Of a stretch of 48,918 nucleotides of DNA, positions 1 to 11,732 are shown one piece after another (the first letter of the stretch is position 1; every line of letters begins with the position of its first letter). A model generated the notes under the pieces. The model had not been told where the DNA came from. It worked only from the letters and a program-made list of their open reading frames with translations, and ran no database searches. The DNA is taken from contig NZ_BCTC01000044.1 in the NCBI RefSeq assembly GCF_001571085.1, positions 1 to 48,918 on the forward strand. The letters run 5' to 3'. Position numbers and translations under genes: made by a program. The DNA comes from Azohydromonas lata NBRC 102462 (lineage in GTDB: Bacteria > Pseudomonadota > Gammaproteobacteria > Burkholderiales > Burkholderiaceae_C).

Positions 1-201
1 GTTGAAGGCGGCCTTGGCGTCCACGATCTCCGCGCCCACGGCGGCATAAGCCGCGTCAGGCACGGACGCGGCGATGCCGGCGCCGGACTGGACGAAGAGT
101 TGATGGCCTTGGGCCTTGAGTTTTTTCGCGGTTTCGGGTGTCACCGCAACGCGCGTTTCACCAGCCGCCGTTTCCAGCGGCACTCCAATCAGCATGACCA
201 T
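1..201 (-). CDS. pntA: NAD(P) transhydrogenase alpha subunit, N-terminal fragment
   Basis: Only the first 67 codons are inside the window; the gene runs off the left edge. The translation starts MVMLIGVPLETAAGETRVAV and continues with TPETAKKLKAQGHQ and a Gly/Ala-rich stretch. This is the typical start of the alanine dehydrogenase/transhydrogenase alpha-1 fold (domain I, NAD-binding side). The full protein, with the beta subunit, couples hydride transfer between NADH and NADP+ to proton movement across the inner membrane. Two in-frame ATGs (ends at 201 and 195) are possible starts. Alanine dehydrogenase shares this N-terminus, so the symbol is likely but not certain. Confidence 0.75.
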   Translation of the reverse strand, partial: MVMLIGVPLETAAGETRVAVTPETAKKLKAQGHQLFVQSGAGIAASVPDAAYAAVGAEIVDAKAAFN

Positions 202-294
202 CTCCTATGAAACAAGCCACCATTCGGCACACGCGCTGGTGCCGAAAGGTTGCCTGTCGTCACGGGCCGCGCGGGCAGCCCGCGGGGCGATGGA

Positions 295-777
295 TTACAG
301 CGGCTTCTCGCGGCGGGTTTCCAGGTAGGCCTTGATGGACCACAGGGCTTCCTGGTTCAGCGTGCCTTCGAAGGGAGGCATGTACACGGCACCGTTGCGG
401 GTGCGGCCGTGGCGCACGGTGTTGATGAAGTAGTCATCCACTTCCTTGGCGCAGGCCGTCTTCTTGGCATCGATTTTCTGTGTGGCGCACTCGTTGTCGA
501 GCTTGCGCAGGTCCGGGGCGATGCCGCCGGAGATGGCCTCCAGGCCGTGGCAGCGGGCGCAGTTCTGGTTGTAGGCCGAGGTGCCGATCTTCACCGCCTG
601 ATCGTTGCCCTTGAAAGGATTGGCATCACGCCAGCCTTCACCCAGCGAGGGCAGCGAGCTGGTGTCCACGGCCTGCGGCGTGACGTCGCCATGGGCCAGG
701 GCCGCGCCGGCCAACAGGACGCCGGCCAGCAGGGCCGCCAGGCGCGAGGGGGTGCGGGCGATGGAACGCTTGGACAT
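295..777 (-). CDS. pedF: PedF-type c-type cytochrome (cytochrome c-550 family)
   Basis: A 160-residue periplasmic cytochrome. It has an N-terminal signal peptide (basic MSKRSIAR, hydrophobic LAALLAGVLLAGAALA) and mature sequence beginning HGDVTPQAVD. One haem site, CARCH, sits in the conserved context YNQNCARCHGLEAISGGIAPDL, and a Met ligand is likely in GAVYMPPFEG. This matches the PedF family, which takes electrons from PQQ-dependent alcohol dehydrogenases. No PQQ dehydrogenase is in the window, so the partner must be elsewhere. The start at 777 was chosen because GGAGA lies at a normal distance upstream and the signal peptide starts there; the longer frame adds a non-signal-like leader. 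Confidence 0.85.
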   Translation of the reverse strand: MSKRSIARTPSRLAALLAGVLLAGAALAHGDVTPQAVDTSSLPSLGEGWRDANPFKGNDQAVKIGTSAYNQNCARCHGLEAISGGIAPDLRKLDNECATQKIDAKKTACAKEVDDYFINTVRHGRTRNGAVYMPPFEGTLNQEALWSIKAYLETRREKPL

Positions 778-846
778 GGTTGTCTCCTCGGTGGGTGTCA
801 AAACTGGGTCAATCGACAAGATTGACCGCAAGGCCTGTGCCACCAA

Positions 847-866
847 GGCGCCCTGCCGGGGGCGCC
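847..866. other. GC-rich hairpin upstream of pedF
   Basis: Perfect 7-bp arms GGCGCCC/GGGCGCC around a 6-nt loop, in the otherwise non-coding gap 778-1060 between pedF and the transketolase gene. No T-run follows on either strand, so it is not a standard intrinsic terminator. Its role is unknown. Confidence 0.3.
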
Positions 867-1023
867 AGTCCCGAAATACGGGTTCTTACGGTAATACGAC
901 CGCTCCAGCGCGATCAGGAATGCCGCGTGGATCGCTTCATTGTTCGCGAATGGGACAACGTTGCGCCGGCTGGTACAGGCGCGCGGGCTGCTGCCTGGGC
1001 CTCAAGACGTCACCCGCTGCGCC

Positions 1024-1051
1024 GGCAACCAGCGGCGAACCGCCGGTTGCC
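1024..1051 (-). terminator. Possible transcription-end hairpin after the transketolase operon
   Basis: A long stem-loop (outer arms GGCAACC/GGTTGCC, inner GCGG/CCGC, loop CGAA) lies 9 bp beyond the last stop codon of the TRAP/transketolase operon. There is no U-tract after it in the direction of transcription. It may act as a 3'-end stabiliser or a weak or Rho-assisted terminator. Confidence 0.4.
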
Positions 1052-1060
1052 TTGATGCCG

Positions 1061-2074
1061 TCACAGCCAGGACTTGATGCGGCGGCCCATCGCCTCGGCC
1101 GAGATGCCGTAGCGCTCGTGCAGCGTGGGCAGCGCGCCGGCGTCCAGGAACTCGTCCGGCAGCGCCACCTGGCGGAACGGGGCGTGCACGCCGGAGCGCA
1201 TCAGCAAGCCGGCCACGGCCTCGCCCAAGCCGCCGACCACCGAGTGGTTCTCGGCCACGACCACCAGGCGGCCGGAGCGCCTAGCCTCGGCCAGGATGGT
1301 TGGCTCGTCCAGCGGCTTGATGGTGGGCACGTGCAGCACGGCCACGTCCACGCTGTCGGCCTGCAGCGCCTTGGCCACTTCCAGCGAGCGCATGGTCATG
1401 AAGCCGCTGGAGATCACCAGCACGTCGCGGCCGCCGCGCAGCAGCTTGGCCTTGCCCAGCTCGAAGGTGTAGTCGTACTCGTCCAGCACCAGCGGCACGT
1501 TGCCGCGCAGCAGCCGCATGTAGACGGGGCCCTCGTGGGCGGCGATCTGGGGCACGGCCTGCTCGATGTCCAGCGCGTCGCAGGGGTCCACGATGGTCAG
1601 CCCGGGGATGCCGCGCATCAGCGCCAGGTCTTCCGTCGCCTGGTGGCTGGGCCCGTAGCCCGTGGTCAGGCCGGGCAGCGCGCAGCACATCTTGACGTTG
1701 AGGTTCTCCTCGGCGATGACCTGGTGCACGAAGTCGTAGGCGCGGCGCGTGCCGAACACGGCATACGTGGTGGCAAAGGGCACGAAGCCCTCCTTGGCCA
1801 TGCCGCCGGCCGCGGCCATCAGCAACTGCTCGGCCATGCCCATCTGGAAGAAGCGCTCGGGGTACGCTTGAGCGAACAGGTGCAGGTCGGTGTACTTGGC
1901 CAGGTCGGCGGTGAGGCCCACGATGTTCTGGCGCTCCCGGGCCAGCTCGACCAGGGCCTTGCCGAAGGGCGCGGCCTGCACGCGCTGGCCTTCGCCGGCG
2001 ATGGAGGCAATCATCGCCGAGGTGGTCAGGCGGGGCTTCTTGACTTCAGGCGTCGTGGGCGTGTTGGTGCTCAT
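1061..2074 (-). CDS. Transketolase, C-terminal subunit (split transketolase)
   Basis: A 337-residue protein matching the C-terminal half of transketolase: the pyrimidine-binding domain (about residues 28-200, with MGMAEQLLMAAAGGMAKEG and the GLTTGYGPSHQATEDLALMR stretch) and the C-terminal transketolase domain (about 205-330). The conserved Glu that activates thiamine diphosphate sits in GMAEQ. It should form a heterotetramer with the product of 2098-2925 and move a two-carbon ketol unit between a ketose and an aldose. The start at 2074 (MSTNTPTTPEVKKP) follows the upstream gene by 23 bp. Split transketolases in TRAP or sugar-catabolism operons often act on special substrates (for example apulose 4-phosphate or sulfosugars), so the housekeeping name tktA is avoided. 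Its substrate here is unknown. Confidence 0.88.
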   Translation of the reverse strand: MSTNTPTTPEVKKPRLTTSAMIASIAGEGQRVQAAPFGKALVELARERQNIVGLTADLAKYTDLHLFAQAYPERFFQMGMAEQLLMAAAGGMAKEGFVPFATTYAVFGTRRAYDFVHQVIAEENLNVKMCCALPGLTTGYGPSHQATEDLALMRGIPGLTIVDPCDALDIEQAVPQIAAHEGPVYMRLLRGNVPLVLDEYDYTFELGKAKLLRGGRDVLVISSGFMTMRSLEVAKALQADSVDVAVLHVPTIKPLDEPTILAEARRSGRLVVVAENHSVVGGLGEAVAGLLMRSGVHAPFRQVALPDEFLDAGALPTLHERYGISAEAMGRRIKSWL

Positions 2075-2097
2075 GGTGTGCGTCCTTTTCGTGCGGC

Positions 2098-2925
2098 TCA
2101 GGATTGCGACTGGTCCAGGATGGCAAGCGCCTGCTGCCACTCCGGCGGATCGACGCGGATGAAATGGTTCTTGTCGCGCGTCTCCAGGAAGGGCACGCCC
2201 TTGCCCATGAGGGTGTCGAAGAGGATGACGCGCGGCTTGTCTTCCTTGAGATGGCGCGCGGCGTCGAAGGCGGCCAGCACCGCGGGCAAATCGTTGCCCT
2301 TGACGCGCTGCACGTGCCAGCCGAAGGCCGCCCACTTGTCGGCCAGGGGTTCGAAGCCCATCACCTTGCCGGAGGGGCCGTCGGCCTGCTGGTTGTTGAT
2401 GTCCACCAGGCAGATGAGGTTGGAGAGGCCGTGGTGCGCTGCGCCCATGGCGGCTTCCCAGGTGGAGCCCTCGTCGAGCTCGCCGTCGGACATGGAGTTG
2501 TAGACGAAGGCCGGGTTGCCCTTGAGGCGCAGGCCCAGCGCCATGCCCACGGCGATCGGCAGGCCCTGGCCCAGCGAGCCGCCGGACATCTCCATGCCGG
2601 GCGTATAGGTGGCCATGCCGGACATGGGCAGGCGGCTGTCGTCGCTGCCGTAGGTCTCCAGCTCCTCCTCGGGGATGATCTTGGCCTCTATCAGCGCGGC
2701 GTAGAAGGCGATGGCGTAGTGGCCGTGCGAGAGCAGGAAGCGGTCACGCCCTTCCCACTTCGGGTCGTCGGCGCGCAAGCTCAGCGCGTGGCCGTAGGCC
2801 ACGGCCAGCACGTCGGCCCAGCCGAGGGCCTGGCCGATGTAGCCCTGCCCTTGCACTTCGCCCATGCGCACCGCGTAGCGGCGGATGCGGTAGGCGCATG
2901 CCTGAAGCTTGGAAATGTCGGTCAT
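2098..2925 (-). CDS. Transketolase, N-terminal subunit (split transketolase)
   Basis: 275 residues that cover the thiamine-diphosphate-binding N-terminal half. Visible are LLSHGHYAIAFYAAL (the S-x-GH motif), MSGGSLGQGLPIAVGMA, the metal/diphosphate motif with GDGELDEGS replaced by MSDGELDEGSTWEAA followed about 30 residues later by VDINNQQADGPSG, and TLMGKGVPFLE near the end. It supplies the cofactor diphosphate site for the C-terminal partner encoded 23 bp downstream. The start MTDISKLQAC at 2925 has GGAGAA upstream. The pair lies in one operon with a TRAP transporter and an SDR, so it is probably a dedicated catabolic enzyme. Confidence 0.88.
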   Translation of the reverse strand: MTDISKLQACAYRIRRYAVRMGEVQGQGYIGQALGWADVLAVAYGHALSLRADDPKWEGRDRFLLSHGHYAIAFYAALIEAKIIPEEELETYGSDDSRLPMSGMATYTPGMEMSGGSLGQGLPIAVGMALGLRLKGNPAFVYNSMSDGELDEGSTWEAAMGAAHHGLSNLICLVDINNQQADGPSGKVMGFEPLADKWAAFGWHVQRVKGNDLPAVLAAFDAARHLKEDKPRVILFDTLMGKGVPFLETRDKNHFIRVDPPEWQQALAILDQSQS

Positions 2926-2996
2926 GGAAGTTCTCCGGGGTGAGCTTGGCCATGCCCGCTGCATTGCACAGCGGGTGCGGGCACGGCCGGGGGTGG

Positions 2997-4256
2997 TCAG
3001 CGCAGGGTGAGCGCGGGGATGTAGGCGAAGCCCAGCAGCAGGCCGATGGCCACGACGTAGAAGGGCAGCAGCTCCATCACCACGTCCCCGATGCGCACCT
3101 TGGCGATGGAGCTGGTGATGAACAGCGTGGTGCCTATGGGCGGGTGGTACAGGCCGATGGAGAGGTTGACGATCATCATGATCCCCAACTGGATGGTGTC
3201 CATGCCCACGGCCTGCGCCAGCGGCACGAACATGGGCGTGAGCAGCAGCACGGCCGCGGGCAGGTCGATGAACATGCCGGTGGCCAGCATGATCAGGTTC
3301 ATCGCCAGGATGATCAGCCACGGGCTTTGCAGCGTTTCCTTGGCGAACTGCGTGAAGGCGGCGGGGAGCTGCTCATAGGTGACGATCCAGCCGACCACGC
3401 TGGAGGCCATGATGATCAGCAGCACGACGCCGGTGGAGATGCCCGCCTCGATCGCGGCATGCTTGAGCTTGGCCACGGTGAGGTCGCGGTAGACCAGGCC
3501 GGAGACCAGCAGCGCGTAGAGCGTGGACATCACGCTGACCTCGGTGGGCGTGGCGATGCCGAAGCGCAGGAAGATGATGATCAAAACGGGCATCGCCAGC
3601 GCCGGGCCGGCGTGGGCGAGCTGCTTGAGGAAGGCGCCCCAGTGGAACGGCGTGGTGTCGCGCGGGAAGTTGCGGCGGCGCCCCTGGATGTAGCAGACCG
3701 CCATGAAGCCGCCGCACATCAGCAGGCCCGGCAGGATGCCGGCCACGAACAGCGCGCCGATGGATGCGCCCGAAACCAGCGCATAGACGATCATGGGGAT
3801 GGACGGCGGGATGAGGATGTCTATCGTCGCCGCGGCGGCCAGCGTGCCGGCGGCAAAGGGCGCCGGGTAGCCGAGCTTCTTCAGCCAGGGGATGAGCATG
3901 GAGCCGATGGCCGAGGCGTCGGCCACGGCCGAGCCGGAGACGCCGCCGAAGATGGTGCTGGAGAGCACGCCGACCTGGGCCGGGCCGCCGTGCACGCGGC
4001 CAATCATCATGGACAGCAGGTTGACCAGGCTCTGGCCCAGCCGGCCGCTGACCATGAGCGCGCCCGTCATCATGAAGAACGGGATGGCGATGAGCGGGAA
4101 GCTTTGCGTCTGGGCAATCATCTGCTCGATGGCCAGGTGCACGGGCACGCGGTCGAGGATGAAGAGGCCGCCCACGGCGGAGAGCACCAGCGCATGCGCG
4201 ATGGGAATGGACGCGAGCGCCGCGACCATGAAGAAGACGATGATCAGTGCGGTCAT
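2997..4256 (-). CDS. dctM: TRAP transporter large permease, DctM family
   Basis: A 419-residue integral membrane protein with about 12 hydrophobic segments, the usual length for DctM. Typical family stretches are visible: FPLIAIPFFMMTGALM, GVSGSAVADASAIGSMLIP, IDILIPPSIPMIVYA and NLSIGLYHPPIGTTLF. It is the Na+-coupled ion-transporter subunit that, with DctQ (4259-4783), moves the solute delivered by the periplasmic DctP protein (4919-5902). The start codon ends at 4256, only 2 bp downstream of the dctQ stop, implying translational coupling. The substrate cannot be read from this subunit. Confidence 0.93.
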   Translation of the reverse strand: MTALIIVFFMVAALASIPIAHALVLSAVGGLFILDRVPVHLAIEQMIAQTQSFPLIAIPFFMMTGALMVSGRLGQSLVNLLSMMIGRVHGGPAQVGVLSSTIFGGVSGSAVADASAIGSMLIPWLKKLGYPAPFAAGTLAAAATIDILIPPSIPMIVYALVSGASIGALFVAGILPGLLMCGGFMAVCYIQGRRRNFPRDTTPFHWGAFLKQLAHAGPALAMPVLIIIFLRFGIATPTEVSVMSTLYALLVSGLVYRDLTVAKLKHAAIEAGISTGVVLLIIMASSVVGWIVTYEQLPAAFTQFAKETLQSPWLIILAMNLIMLATGMFIDLPAAVLLLTPMFVPLAQAVGMDTIQLGIMMIVNLSIGLYHPPIGTTLFITSSIAKVRIGDVVMELLPFYVVAIGLLLGFAYIPALTLR

Positions 4257-4258
4257 GT

Positions 4259-4783
4259 TCAGGCTCCGTGGGCGAGGGCTTCAGCGTCGGCCTGCGCGTC
4301 GTGGGCGGGAGTGTGCTCGGCCCAGATCTCAGGCAGCTTGGTCAGCGCGGTGACGGCCAGCAATGTGAAACCCAGCATCAGGCAGGTGACGCTGACGGAG
4401 CCGGGCACCTGCAGGATGGGCGTCTTCTCGTCGGCCGCGATCTCGGCCAGCGGCCAGGCCATGGCGGCCAGCGTGCCGTAGAGGCCGGCCACCATCAGCG
4501 AGCCCAGCGTGAGCACCCAGCGGCGCACGGTGGGCGAGAGCTTTTGCGTCACCAGCACCACGGCGATGTGCGAGCCGTGCTGCGCGGCCAGCACCACGCC
4601 GGCCATGATCATCCAGGGGAACATCAGCTCCGGCAGCTCCGAGGCCCAGGCGATGCTGGTGCCCGCGGCATAGCGCAGCGCCACGTTGGCGCTCAGGATC
4701 ACGAACACCACGCTGAGCGTGACGTACAGGACGCCGCGGCAGGCCAGGCCTATGCAGCGGTCCAGAAAGTGGAGGAAAGGCAT
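4259..4783 (-). CDS. dctQ: TRAP transporter small permease, DctQ family
   Basis: A 174-residue protein with four hydrophobic segments, as expected of DctQ. The first is ACRGVLYVTLSVVFVILSANVALRY, and the SELPELMFPWMIMAGVV stretch is typical of the family. The C-terminus is short and polar. It is the small membrane subunit that pairs with DctM. It is followed by dctM after 2 bp and preceded by a 135-bp gap after dctP. Confidence 0.9.
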   Translation of the reverse strand: MPFLHFLDRCIGLACRGVLYVTLSVVFVILSANVALRYAAGTSIAWASELPELMFPWMIMAGVVLAAQHGSHIAVVLVTQKLSPTVRRWVLTLGSLMVAGLYGTLAAMAWPLAEIAADEKTPILQVPGSVSVTCLMLGFTLLAVTALTKLPEIWAEHTPAHDAQADAEALAHGA

Positions 4784-4918
4784 GGAGGGTCTCCATGGGC
4801 CCGCGCAGGCAGCACGGGCGAAGTGGGCGGTTGCAGCCGCAACGCGCAGGGCCAGGCCTCACCGGGTCTGTACGGCGAAACGGTCAGGCGTCGGGCTGCC
4901 CTTGGGCGGGCGTGAGGC
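4784..4918 (-). other. dctP-dctQ intercistronic region with hairpins
   Basis: A 135-bp non-coding gap inside the TRAP operon. It holds a small stem (GTTGC/GCAAC at 4830-4843) and another G/C stem just after the dctP stop. Such structures after a solute-binding-protein gene often protect or attenuate the message so that more binding protein than permease is made. That role is inferred only. Confidence 0.35.
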
Positions 4919-5902
4919 TTACTGCGCCTGCGCCTGCTGAATCACGCGCTTGAAGAAGTCGCCCGACGGGCTGGCGGCCCACTTGTCGTAGACCGGACGC
5001 GTGGCGTCCACGAAGGCCTTGCGGTCCACCGTGTCCACCTGCACGCCCTTGCCCTTGAGCTCGGCCACCAGCTTCTCGTCGGCGTCCTTGGAGAGCTTGC
5101 GCTGCAGCCTGGTCGCTTCAGCCGCGGCTTCCTTGAACACCTGCTGGTCGGCGGGGCTGAGCTTGTCCCACGAGCGCTTGCCCATCAGGAAGGGGTTGGA
5201 CTCGTACTTGTGCCCGGTGAGCGAGAGGTACTTCTGCACCTCGTACAGCTTGGCCGAGGCGATGTTGGCCAGCGGGTTCTCCTGCCCGTCCACCACGCCC
5301 TGCTGCAGCGCCACGTACAGCTCGGCGAACTTGATCTGCTGTGCGTCGCCACCCAGCGCCTGGACGATGTCCACCGTCATCGCGTCCGGCGGCGTGCGCA
5401 GCTTCAGGCCCTTGACGTCGGCGGGCACCTTGATGGGCCGCTTGTTGTTGGTGATGTGGCGGATGCCGTTGTCCCAGTAGCCCAGCACCACCATGCCCTT
5501 GGCGGCCGTGCGCTTGGCCAGCTCCTCGCCCACCGGGCCGTCCAGCAGCGCCCAGGCCTTTTGCATGTCGGAGAACAGGAAGGGCAGGCCCAGCGCGGCG
5601 TATTCCGGGATCACCGTGGACAGCGCGCCCTGGCTGTTGGCCGACAGGTCCAGGGTGCCCGACCGCAGCGCGGTCACCATGGCCGCGTCGTCGCCCAATT
5701 GGGCCGAGTGCGCCACCTGGATCTCGATGCGGCCATGGGTCCTGGCCTTGACGATCTCGGCGAATTTCACCGCCGCCTCGTGGCGCGGGTTGCCCGGCGC
5801 GGCGCCGTGGCCCAGGGTGAGCTTGACGTTCTGGGCCAAGGCGGGCAGCGCCAGCGTGGCGGCCAGCGCAAAGCCGGCGGCAGAGAAGAGTCTGCGCTTC
5901 AT
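4919..5902 (-). CDS. dctP: TRAP transporter periplasmic solute-binding protein, DctP family
   Basis: 327 residues with an N-terminal signal peptide (MKRRLFSAAGFALAATLALPALAQ) and the DctP fold (TIGR00787-like). Visible motifs include LTLGHGAAPGNPRHEAAVKFAEIV, PFLFSDMQKAWALLDGPVG, and the substrate-carboxylate region IKVPADVKGLKLRTPPDAM, whose Arg normally binds an organic acid. LQQGVVDGQENPLANI is also diagnostic. The protein binds the solute in the periplasm and hands it to DctQM. The retained Arg suggests a carboxylate or sulfonate group on the substrate. It lies between the SDR gene and dctQ. Confidence 0.93.
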   Translation of the reverse strand: MKRRLFSAAGFALAATLALPALAQNVKLTLGHGAAPGNPRHEAAVKFAEIVKARTHGRIEIQVAHSAQLGDDAAMVTALRSGTLDLSANSQGALSTVIPEYAALGLPFLFSDMQKAWALLDGPVGEELAKRTAAKGMVVLGYWDNGIRHITNNKRPIKVPADVKGLKLRTPPDAMTVDIVQALGGDAQQIKFAELYVALQQGVVDGQENPLANIASAKLYEVQKYLSLTGHKYESNPFLMGKRSWDKLSPADQQVFKEAAAEATRLQRKLSKDADEKLVAELKGKGVQVDTVDRKAFVDATRPVYDKWAASPSGDFFKRVIQQAQAQ

Positions 5903-5998
5903 GGTTTGTCTCCTGGTTGCCGTCTGTGCGGCGATTCAATGGGGCTGGAATGTAGGGCGGCGTAAGCACGCCGCTGCCGCGGGACGCGGCGGTTCGTC

Positions 5999-6748
5999 TC
6001 AGTGGATGAGCATGCCGCCGTTGACGTCCAGCGTGACGCCCGTGCAGTACGCCGAAAGCTCGCTGCCGAGGAAGACGCAAGCGCCGGCGATGTCGCTGGG
6101 GTGGCCCAGCCGGCCCATGGGAATGGTCTCGGCGATCTCGGCCTTGCGCTCCTCGGTGAGCTTGCCCTTGAGGATGTCGGTGCCTATCAGGCCCGGCGTG
6201 ATGCAGTTCACCCGTATGCCCTCGATGGCGAACTCGCGCGCCATGGCGCGCGCCAGGCCCAGCACGCCGGCCTTGGCCGCCGAGTAGTGCGGGCCGCCCA
6301 GGATGCCGCCGCCGCGCTGCGCGCTGACGGAGGAGATGCAGATGATGGAGCCGCTCTTTTGCGCCTGCATCGCCGGCAGCACTGCCTGCGACACCAGCAG
6401 CGTGCCGCGCAGGCTCACGTCCAGCACGGCGTCGTAGTCCGAAGGGCTGATGTCCACGGTCTTGCGCGGCTGCGTGATGCCGGCGTTGTTCACCAGGATG
6501 TCGATGCGGCCGTAACGCTCCAGCACCTGGGCCACCGCGGCATCCACCGCGGCCTTGTCGGTGACGCTGGCTTGCACGCCCATGTGGTGGTCGCCCAATT
6601 GCGCCGCCGCGGCGGCCGGGTCGGCTGCCGCCAGGTCCATGACGACCACGCGCGCGCCGTGCTCGGCCATGCAGCGCGCGGTGGCGAAACCCAGCCCGTT
6701 GAGGCCGGCGCCGCCGGTGATGAGGGCAACCTTGTCTGCAAGCAGCAT
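5999..6748 (-). CDS. SDR-family NAD(P)-dependent oxidoreductase
   Basis: 249 residues with all classical SDR features: the nucleotide-binding TGGAGLNGLG (residues 12-21), an NNAG motif, a catalytic Ser in ICISSVSAQ, YSAAK with the catalytic Tyr/Lys, and a C-terminal VTLDVNGGMLIH. An Asp after the second beta strand (VVVMDLAAADP) suggests a preference for NAD+. It is the first gene of the operon SDR-dctP-dctQ-dctM-transketolase subunits and probably oxidises or reduces the imported polyol or its keto form. The start at 6748 has GGAGAC upstream; the longer frame runs into the LysR promoter region. Confidence 0.88.
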   Translation of the reverse strand: MLLADKVALITGGAGLNGLGFATARCMAEHGARVVVMDLAAADPAAAAAQLGDHHMGVQASVTDKAAVDAAVAQVLERYGRIDILVNNAGITQPRKTVDISPSDYDAVLDVSLRGTLLVSQAVLPAMQAQKSGSIICISSVSAQRGGGILGGPHYSAAKAGVLGLARAMAREFAIEGIRVNCITPGLIGTDILKGKLTEERKAEIAETIPMGRLGHPSDIAGACVFLGSELSAYCTGVTLDVNGGMLIH

Positions 6749-6875
6749 GTCTGTCTCCGGGGTGTGTCGTTTGCGATGGAGTGGATTGTGGAAAGCACCC
6801 TGGTTGAAGACAAACGATATGATTTCAATGAAGGTTGATGTCTCTTCATCTTTGGGTTTGTCCGGATATGCGCCC
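6749..6875. promoter_or_regulatory. Divergent promoter region between the SDR operon and the LysR gene
   Basis: 127 bp shared by two divergent genes. It contains inverted arms TCGTTTG (6767-6773) and CAAACGA (6811-6817), and a TTGAA-N15-TTCAA dyad (6804-6828). LysR-type regulators normally bind dyads in such shared regions. The exact site is an inference. Confidence 0.45.
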
Positions 6876-7775
6876 ATGAGAACGTCTTTTCCGCCGCTGT
6901 CCAGCCTCATTGCCTTCGAGGCCGTGGCCCGCCGGCGCAACTTCACCGTGGCGGCCAACGAGCTGCACCTCACGCCCTCGGCCATCAGCCACCAGATCGC
7001 CAAGCTGGAGGAGTTCCTGGGCGTGCGCCTGTTCGAGCGCACGGCGCGCAACGTGGAGCTCACCGACGCGGGCGAGGACTACCTGCGGCGCATCTCCGGG
7101 GCGCTGGCGGCCATCGGCGCGGCCACCGACAACGTGCGCAAGGGCGTGCGCAACACGCTGCACGTGCATTCCACGCCCAGCTTCGCCAGCCTGTGGCTGA
7201 TGCCGCGGCTCACCGACTTCGCCAAGGCCTACCCGGGCATCTCGCTGTCCATGTCTTCGTCGGTGGTGCACTCGGACTTCACCGTGGGCCAGGCGGACAT
7301 CGACATCCGCTACGGCGTGCCCAACTGGCCGCACCTCACGGTGCTGCCCATCTTCGACGAGAAGATCATGCCGCTGGCCTCGCCGGACTTCATAGCGCGC
7401 CATCGCATACGCACGGCCGAGGAGCTGATGCAGGTGCCGCTGATCCAGTCCACGGTGAGCGTGGTGCAGTGGCCGGACTGGTTCGGCAGCCGCGGCCTAG
7501 CCTATGCGCCCGCCGGCTACGCCTACCGGTTCGACCGCGCCTTCATGGCCATGGACGCGGCGGTGCAGGGTTTGGGCGTGGCGCTGGAGAGCACGTCCAT
7601 TGGCGAAGTGCACCTGCGCGCGGGCCGGCTGCGCCCGGTGTTCGAGGACGAGGGCTGCTTCCTGCCCGTGCAGGCGCATTTCCTGGTCTATCCCGCGCGC
7701 CACGCACAGCGCAGCGAAGTGGTGAGCTTCGTCGACTGGGTGCGCCGCGTGGCGGGCAGCCCGGCGGCGGCCTGA
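6876..7775 (+). CDS. LysR-family transcriptional regulator (GcvA-like)
   Basis: 299 residues. The winged helix-turn-helix is at the N-terminus (PPLSSLIAFEAVARRRNFTVAANELHLTPSAISHQIAKLEEFLG, residues 6-50), followed by LFERTARNVELTDAGEDYL and an effector-binding domain from about residue 90. The sequence resembles the GcvA subgroup. It is divergent from the SDR/TRAP/transketolase operon and most likely controls it in response to the imported compound. The ATG at 6876 places the HTH at the usual distance from the N-terminus; the in-frame extension upstream reads through the divergent promoter and is not expected to be used. Confidence 0.9.
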   Translation: MRTSFPPLSSLIAFEAVARRRNFTVAANELHLTPSAISHQIAKLEEFLGVRLFERTARNVELTDAGEDYLRRISGALAAIGAATDNVRKGVRNTLHVHSTPSFASLWLMPRLTDFAKAYPGISLSMSSSVVHSDFTVGQADIDIRYGVPNWPHLTVLPIFDEKIMPLASPDFIARHRIRTAEELMQVPLIQSTVSVVQWPDWFGSRGLAYAPAGYAYRFDRAFMAMDAAVQGLGVALESTSIGEVHLRAGRLRPVFEDEGCFLPVQAHFLVYPARHAQRSEVVSFVDWVRRVAGSPAAA

Positions 7776-7805
7776 GGGCCGCGCCGGGGCCGTGCCGGTG
7801 CGGGC

Positions 7806-11728
<3,923 letters not shown>

Positions 11729-11732
<4 letters not shown>

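Noticed and set aside
892-900. TAATACGAC, identical to the first nine bases of the T7 promoter
   Set aside because: The match ends after nine bases; the rest of the phage promoter is absent and no phage polymerase context exists.
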